Shown here piece after piece: positions 61,114-64,000 of a stretch of DNA of 64,000 bases; the stretch's first letter is position 1; every line of letters starts with the position of its first letter. The translations under genes were made by a program, and so were the position numbers. Below the pieces are notes generated by a model. The model did no database searches. It was not told the DNA's origin and saw nothing but the letters and a program-made list of their open reading frames with translations. Origin of the DNA: Microtetraspora glauca (GTDB lineage: Bacteria; Actinomycetota; Actinomycetes; Streptosporangiales; Streptosporangiaceae); the NCBI GenBank assembly GCA_001570385.1, contig BBYL01000006.1, positions 1-64,000 on the forward strand. Direction: 5' to 3'.

Positions 61114-61557
61114 ATGACTGAGGGCACGACGGCCGCTGTCCACGGGCGGCGCGGCGCGGACCGGCTCCGGTCCGTGCTCGCGCCGCTCGGCGTCGCGGCG
61201 GTCACCGGCGCCGCCTTCGCGTTCGTGGGCGCCGTCGATCCGAACCAGCCGGGCCACTATCCGACCTGCCCCTTCCTTTTCCTGACCGGGCTCTACTGCC
61301 CCGGATGCGGCACCCTGCGCGCGATGCACGCGCTCGCGCACGCCGACCCGGTCACCGCCCTCGGGCTGAACCCTCTCGCGGTGGCCACCATCCCGTTCCT
61401 GCTGTTCTGGTGGGGGCGCTGGGCGGTGCGGTCCTGGCAGGGCCGGCCCGCGCGTACGGATCTGGCGAACCCCATCTATCTCTGGGCCTTCCTCGCCCTG
61501 GTGATCGTTTATTGGGTGGTGCGAAACCTCCCATTCGGCCGCTTCCTGGCACCCTGA
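61114..61557 (+). CDS. DUF2752 membrane protein
   Basis: A 147-residue protein with three hydrophobic helices (about 20-42, 83-100 and 120-140). The family motif CPFLFLTGLYCPGCGTLRAMHALAHAD, with paired Cys, is at about 51-77. DUF2752 proteins are small membrane proteins of unknown role, common near the trp genes in actinobacteria. It starts 4 bases after the CD225-like gene and is probably co-transcribed with it. Confidence 0.88.
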   Translation: MTEGTTAAVHGRRGADRLRSVLAPLGVAAVTGAAFAFVGAVDPNQPGHYPTCPFLFLTGLYCPGCGTLRAMHALAHADPVTALGLNPLAVATIPFLLFWWGRWAVRSWQGRPARTDLANPIYLWAFLALVIVYWVVRNLPFGRFLAP

Positions 61558-61645
61558 CGAGACCCGATGGCCGAGCGGCCCCGGCGAGGCCGATAGCATC
61601 GGCAGGGCAAGGTAGCGACAGCAGCGACCGGAGGGACCGCTTCTC

Positions 61646-61668
61646 GTGAGCGAGCGTAGCGAGCGAAC
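61646..61668 (+). repeat. 23-bp dispersed repeat, copy 2
   Basis: Begins GTGAGCGAGCGTA and ends GCGAGCGAAC, in the gap upstream of trpC; matches the minus-strand copy at 54409-54431 at 20 of 23 positions. It also contains a direct repeat GCGAGCG. Confidence 0.6.
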
Positions 61669-61725
61669 AGGTTTGCGCGGCAGTGTTCACTCATGCGGGC
61701 TCCGAGCCGATGGCGAGGAGGGCTC

Positions 61726-62538
61726 ATGAGCGTTCTCGACGAGATCATCGTCGGTGTCCGGGAGGACCTGGAGGCCCGGCAGAAGGCCGTGCCGATCGAC
61801 CTTCTCAAGGATCGCGCCGGACGCGCGCCCGCGGTGAAGGACGCCTATGCCGCGCTCGGCGGCGACAAGGTGTCGGTGATCGCCGAGGTGAAGCGTTCGA
61901 GCCCGTCCAAGGGCGCGCTCGCCGCCATCGCCGACCCCGCCGCCCTGGCCGCGGACTACGAGGCCGGCGGCGCGCACGTGATCAGTGTGCTGACCGAGCG
62001 GCGCAGGTTCGGCGGAACCCTGGAGGACCTGGCCTCGGTCCGGTCCGCCGTGGACATCCCGATCCTCCGCAAGGATTTCATCGTCACCTCCTACCAGCTC
62101 TGGGAGGCCCGCGCGTACGGCGCGGACCTCGCCCTGCTCATCGTGGCCGCACTGGACCAGAACGCGCTGGTCTCGCTCATCGAGCGGGCCGAGTCGATCG
62201 GCCTGGCCGCGCTGGTCGAGGTGCACACCGAGGAGGAGCTCGACCGCGCGCTCGCCGCCGGAGCCAGGATCATCGGCGTCAACGCGCGCAACCTCAAGAC
62301 CCTGGAAGTGGACCGGGACGTCTTCGCCAAGATCGCGCCCAAGATCCCCGACGGCGTCATCAAGATCGCCGAGTCGGGTGTGCGCGGCCCGCACGACCTG
62401 CTCGCCTACGCGCGGGCCGGGGCGGACGCGGTGCTGGTCGGCGAGAGCCTGGTCACCGGCAAGGACCCCAGGGCCGCCGTGAACGACCTGGTGACCGCCG
62501 GCGCCCACCCATCGTCTCGGCAGGAGAGGCAGTCGTGA
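61726..62538 (+). CDS. trpC: Indole-3-glycerol phosphate synthase
   Basis: A 270-residue TIM barrel that closes the indole ring. Motifs: [13 protein letters not shown] near 48-60, [14 protein letters not shown] near 85-98, [13 protein letters not shown] (catalytic Lys) near 107-119, [13 protein letters not shown] near 179 and [12 protein letters not shown] near 210. The ATG at 61726 follows GAGGAGGGC. The stop overlaps the trpB start (GTGA). Confidence 0.95.
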   Translation: MSVLDEIIVGVREDLEARQKAVPIDLLKDRAGRAPAVKDAYAALGGDKVSVIAEVKRSSPSKGALAAIADPAALAADYEAGGAHVISVLTERRRFGGTLEDLASVRSAVDIPILRKDFIVTSYQLWEARAYGADLALLIVAALDQNALVSLIERAESIGLAALVEVHTEEELDRALAAGARIIGVNARNLKTLEVDRDVFAKIAPKIPDGVIKIAESGVRGPHDLLAYARAGADAVLVGESLVTGKDPRAAVNDLVTAGAHPSSRQERQS

Positions 62539-63779
62539 GCCCCACAGAAGCACCCATCCTCACCGCGGCGGACCTCGCCGGCAACGGCGTCTACGGTGAC
62601 GACCCGGACGGCCACGGCAAGTTCGGCGTCTTCGGCGGCCGGTTCGTGCCGGAGGCCCTGATCCCGGCGCTGGACCAGGTGGCCGTGGAGTACGAGAAGG
62701 CCAAGAACGACGAGGAGTTCCTCCGCGAGTTCGACCACCTTCTGCGCACCTACGCGGGCCGGCCGACCACCCTCACCGAGGTGCCGCGCTTCGCCGCGCA
62801 CGCGGGAGGCGCCCGGATCGTGCTCAAGCGTGAGGACCTGACCCACACCGGCGCCCACAAGATCAACAACGTGCTGGGCCAGGCCCTGCTGACCAGGCGC
62901 CTGGGCAAGACGCGGGTGATCGCCGAGACCGGCGCGGGCCAGCACGGCGTCGCCACCGCGACCGCCGCCGCGCTGCTCGGCCTCGAATGCGTGATCTACA
63001 TGGGCGCCGTCGACTGCGAGCGCCAGGCGCTCAACGTCGCGAGGATGAAGCTCCTCGGCGCGACCGTCGTGCCGGTCACCAACGGCAGCCAGACCCTCAA
63101 GGACGCCATCAACGAGGCGTTCCGCGACTGGGTCACCAACGTCGACCGCACCCACTACCTGTTCGGCACGGTCGCCGGCCCGCACCCGTTCCCCGAGATC
63201 GTCCGCGACTTCGCCCGGATCATCGGCGTCGAGGCCCGCCGCCAGATGATCGAGCTGACCGGCCGGCTCCCCGACGCCGTGGCCGCGGCGGTCGGCGGCG
63301 GTTCCAACGCGATCGGCATCTTCCACGCCTTCATCGGCGACGAGGAGGTCCGGCTCCACGGTTACGAGGCCGCGGGGCGCGGGCTGGAGTCGGGCGAGCA
63401 CGCCCTGACCCTCACCGCCGGGACCATCGGCGTGCTGCACGGCTCGCGCACCTACGTCCTGCAGGACGACGAGGGCCAGACGATCGAGTCCCACTCGATC
63501 TCGGCCGGCCTCGACTACCCCGGAGTGGGCCCCGAGCACGCCTGGCTCAAGGACTCCGGCCGCGCCACCTACCACGGCGTCACCGACGACGAGGCGATGG
63601 AGGCGTTCGCCCTGCTGGCCCGCACCGAGGGCATCATCCCGGCGATCGAGTCCTCGCACGCCCTCGCCGGCGCACTGAAGCTCGGGCGGGAGCTCGGCCC
63701 CGAGGCCACCATCCTGGTGAACCTCTCCGGCCGCGGCGACAAGGACATGGGCACCGCGATGAAGTACTTCAACCTCTAA
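62535..63779 (+). CDS. trpB: Tryptophan synthase beta subunit
   Basis: A 414-residue PLP enzyme that joins indole and serine. Motifs: [17 protein letters not shown] near 31-47, [19 protein letters not shown] near 98-116 (PLP Lys), [21 protein letters not shown] near 134-154, and [12 protein letters not shown] near 253. The GTG at 62535 overlaps the trpC stop; the N-terminal extension of about 20 residues before the conserved part is within the actinobacterial range. Confidence 0.96.
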   Translation: MSPTEAPILTAADLAGNGVYGDDPDGHGKFGVFGGRFVPEALIPALDQVAVEYEKAKNDEEFLREFDHLLRTYAGRPTTLTEVPRFAAHAGGARIVLKREDLTHTGAHKINNVLGQALLTRRLGKTRVIAETGAGQHGVATATAAALLGLECVIYMGAVDCERQALNVARMKLLGATVVPVTNGSQTLKDAINEAFRDWVTNVDRTHYLFGTVAGPHPFPEIVRDFARIIGVEARRQMIELTGRLPDAVAAAVGGGSNAIGIFHAFIGDEEVRLHGYEAAGRGLESGEHALTLTAGTIGVLHGSRTYVLQDDEGQTIESHSISAGLDYPGVGPEHAWLKDSGRATYHGVTDDEAMEAFALLARTEGIIPAIESSHALAGALKLGRELGPEATILVNLSGRGDKDMGTAMKYFNL

Positions 63780-63882
63780 GCCGACTCCAGCTGACCAAGG
63801 AGCCGAGCCGGCGACGGCGGAGCGGAGACGGCGGCCCCACACGCAGGGCGAGGTGGATCCGACACAGACGAACGGAAATCCG

Positions 63883-64000
63883 ATGACGACTCTTCAGACG
63901 GTCTTCTCGAAGGCGCGTGCCGAGAACCGGGCCGCCCTCGTCGGCTACCTGCCGGCCGGTTTCCCCACCAAGGAGGGGGCCGTCGCCGCCGCGACCGCCA
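63883..64000 (+). CDS. trpA: Tryptophan synthase alpha subunit, N-terminal part (3' truncated by window edge)
   Basis: ATG 63883 opens MTTLQTVFSKARAENRAALVGYLPAGFP, matching the start of TrpA (RALVGYLPAGFP). Only 39 codons are visible; the frame runs off the window. TrpA releases indole from indole-3-glycerol phosphate and channels it to TrpB. About 100 bases separate it from trpB. Confidence 0.9.
   Translation, partial: MTTLQTVFSKARAENRAALVGYLPAGFPTKEGAVAAATA

Noticed and set aside
61646..61668. Hairpin terminator upstream of trpC
   Set aside because: The element is built from direct, not inverted, GCGAGCG repeats and has no T-run.
1..64000. Prophage, insertion sequence, integrase or tRNA-linked island
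   Set aside because: No transposase, integrase, phage structural gene, tRNA or target-site duplication was recognised by eye; a database and tRNA scan would be needed to exclude small remnants.

Overview
The window is high-GC DNA (about 70% by eye) with GTG starts, ATGA/GTGA translational coupling and actinobacterial marker genes: sepF, yggT and divIVA behind ftsZ, a translational T-box on ileS, a dual-function priA, a TIGR02234 gene beside trpC, and PASTA-less membrane Ser/Thr kinases. It is a chromosomal segment of an actinomycete. I infer a member of the Streptosporangiales or a close relative, but no rRNA is present to settle this.

Layout. 0-10.3 kb: the end of the division cluster (ftsZ C-terminus, yggS, sepF, yggT, divIVA, a membrane protein with two Cys/His motifs), then ileS on the opposite strand with its T-box leader, then a DUF167 gene, a DksA-like zinc-finger gene, lspA and an rluD-type gene. 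10.3-21.3 kb: a PLP decarboxylase, then two paralogous membrane Ser/Thr kinases facing inward around two secreted metallopeptidases (M14 and M1). 21.4-23.5 kb: a leader peptide plus terminator ahead of an unusual fusion of a degenerate DAHP-synthase-like domain with a chorismate mutase, then an unknown protein. 23.5-31.7 kb: a MurA-like/class A PBP pair, a DUF2567-like gene, an amidase, a YbaK deacylase, an MFS transporter and a broken acetyltransferase gene. 31.7-38.2 kb: a DeoR-controlled catabolic operon (permease, FGGY kinase, two FAD oxidoreductases). 38.3-44.5 kb: the histidine operon hisD-C-B-orf50-H-orf112-priA-ridA-F. 44.5-59.4 kb: accessory genes separating hisF from hisI, namely an SDR, a glutamine-synthetase-like enzyme, two paralogous mini membrane proteins, a TIGR03085 protein, an asymmetric ABC exporter pair, and a polyamine-type ABC importer with a GntR regulator and a soluble Cache-like protein. 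59.4-64 kb: hisI, a TIGR02234 gene, a CD225-like gene, a DUF2752 gene, trpC, trpB and the start of trpA.

How it fits together. The his and trp genes are complementary: no trpF is seen and PriA can serve both pathways, while the attenuated chorismate-mutase fusion sits at the Phe/Tyr branch. trpE, hisG and hisE are not in the window. The most unusual items are the catalytically degraded DAHPS-like/chorismate mutase fusion behind a Tyr/Phe leader peptide, the paired kinases sharing an unassigned extracytoplasmic domain, the tandem mini membrane proteins, and the glycerol-like catabolic operon with an amino-acid-type permease.
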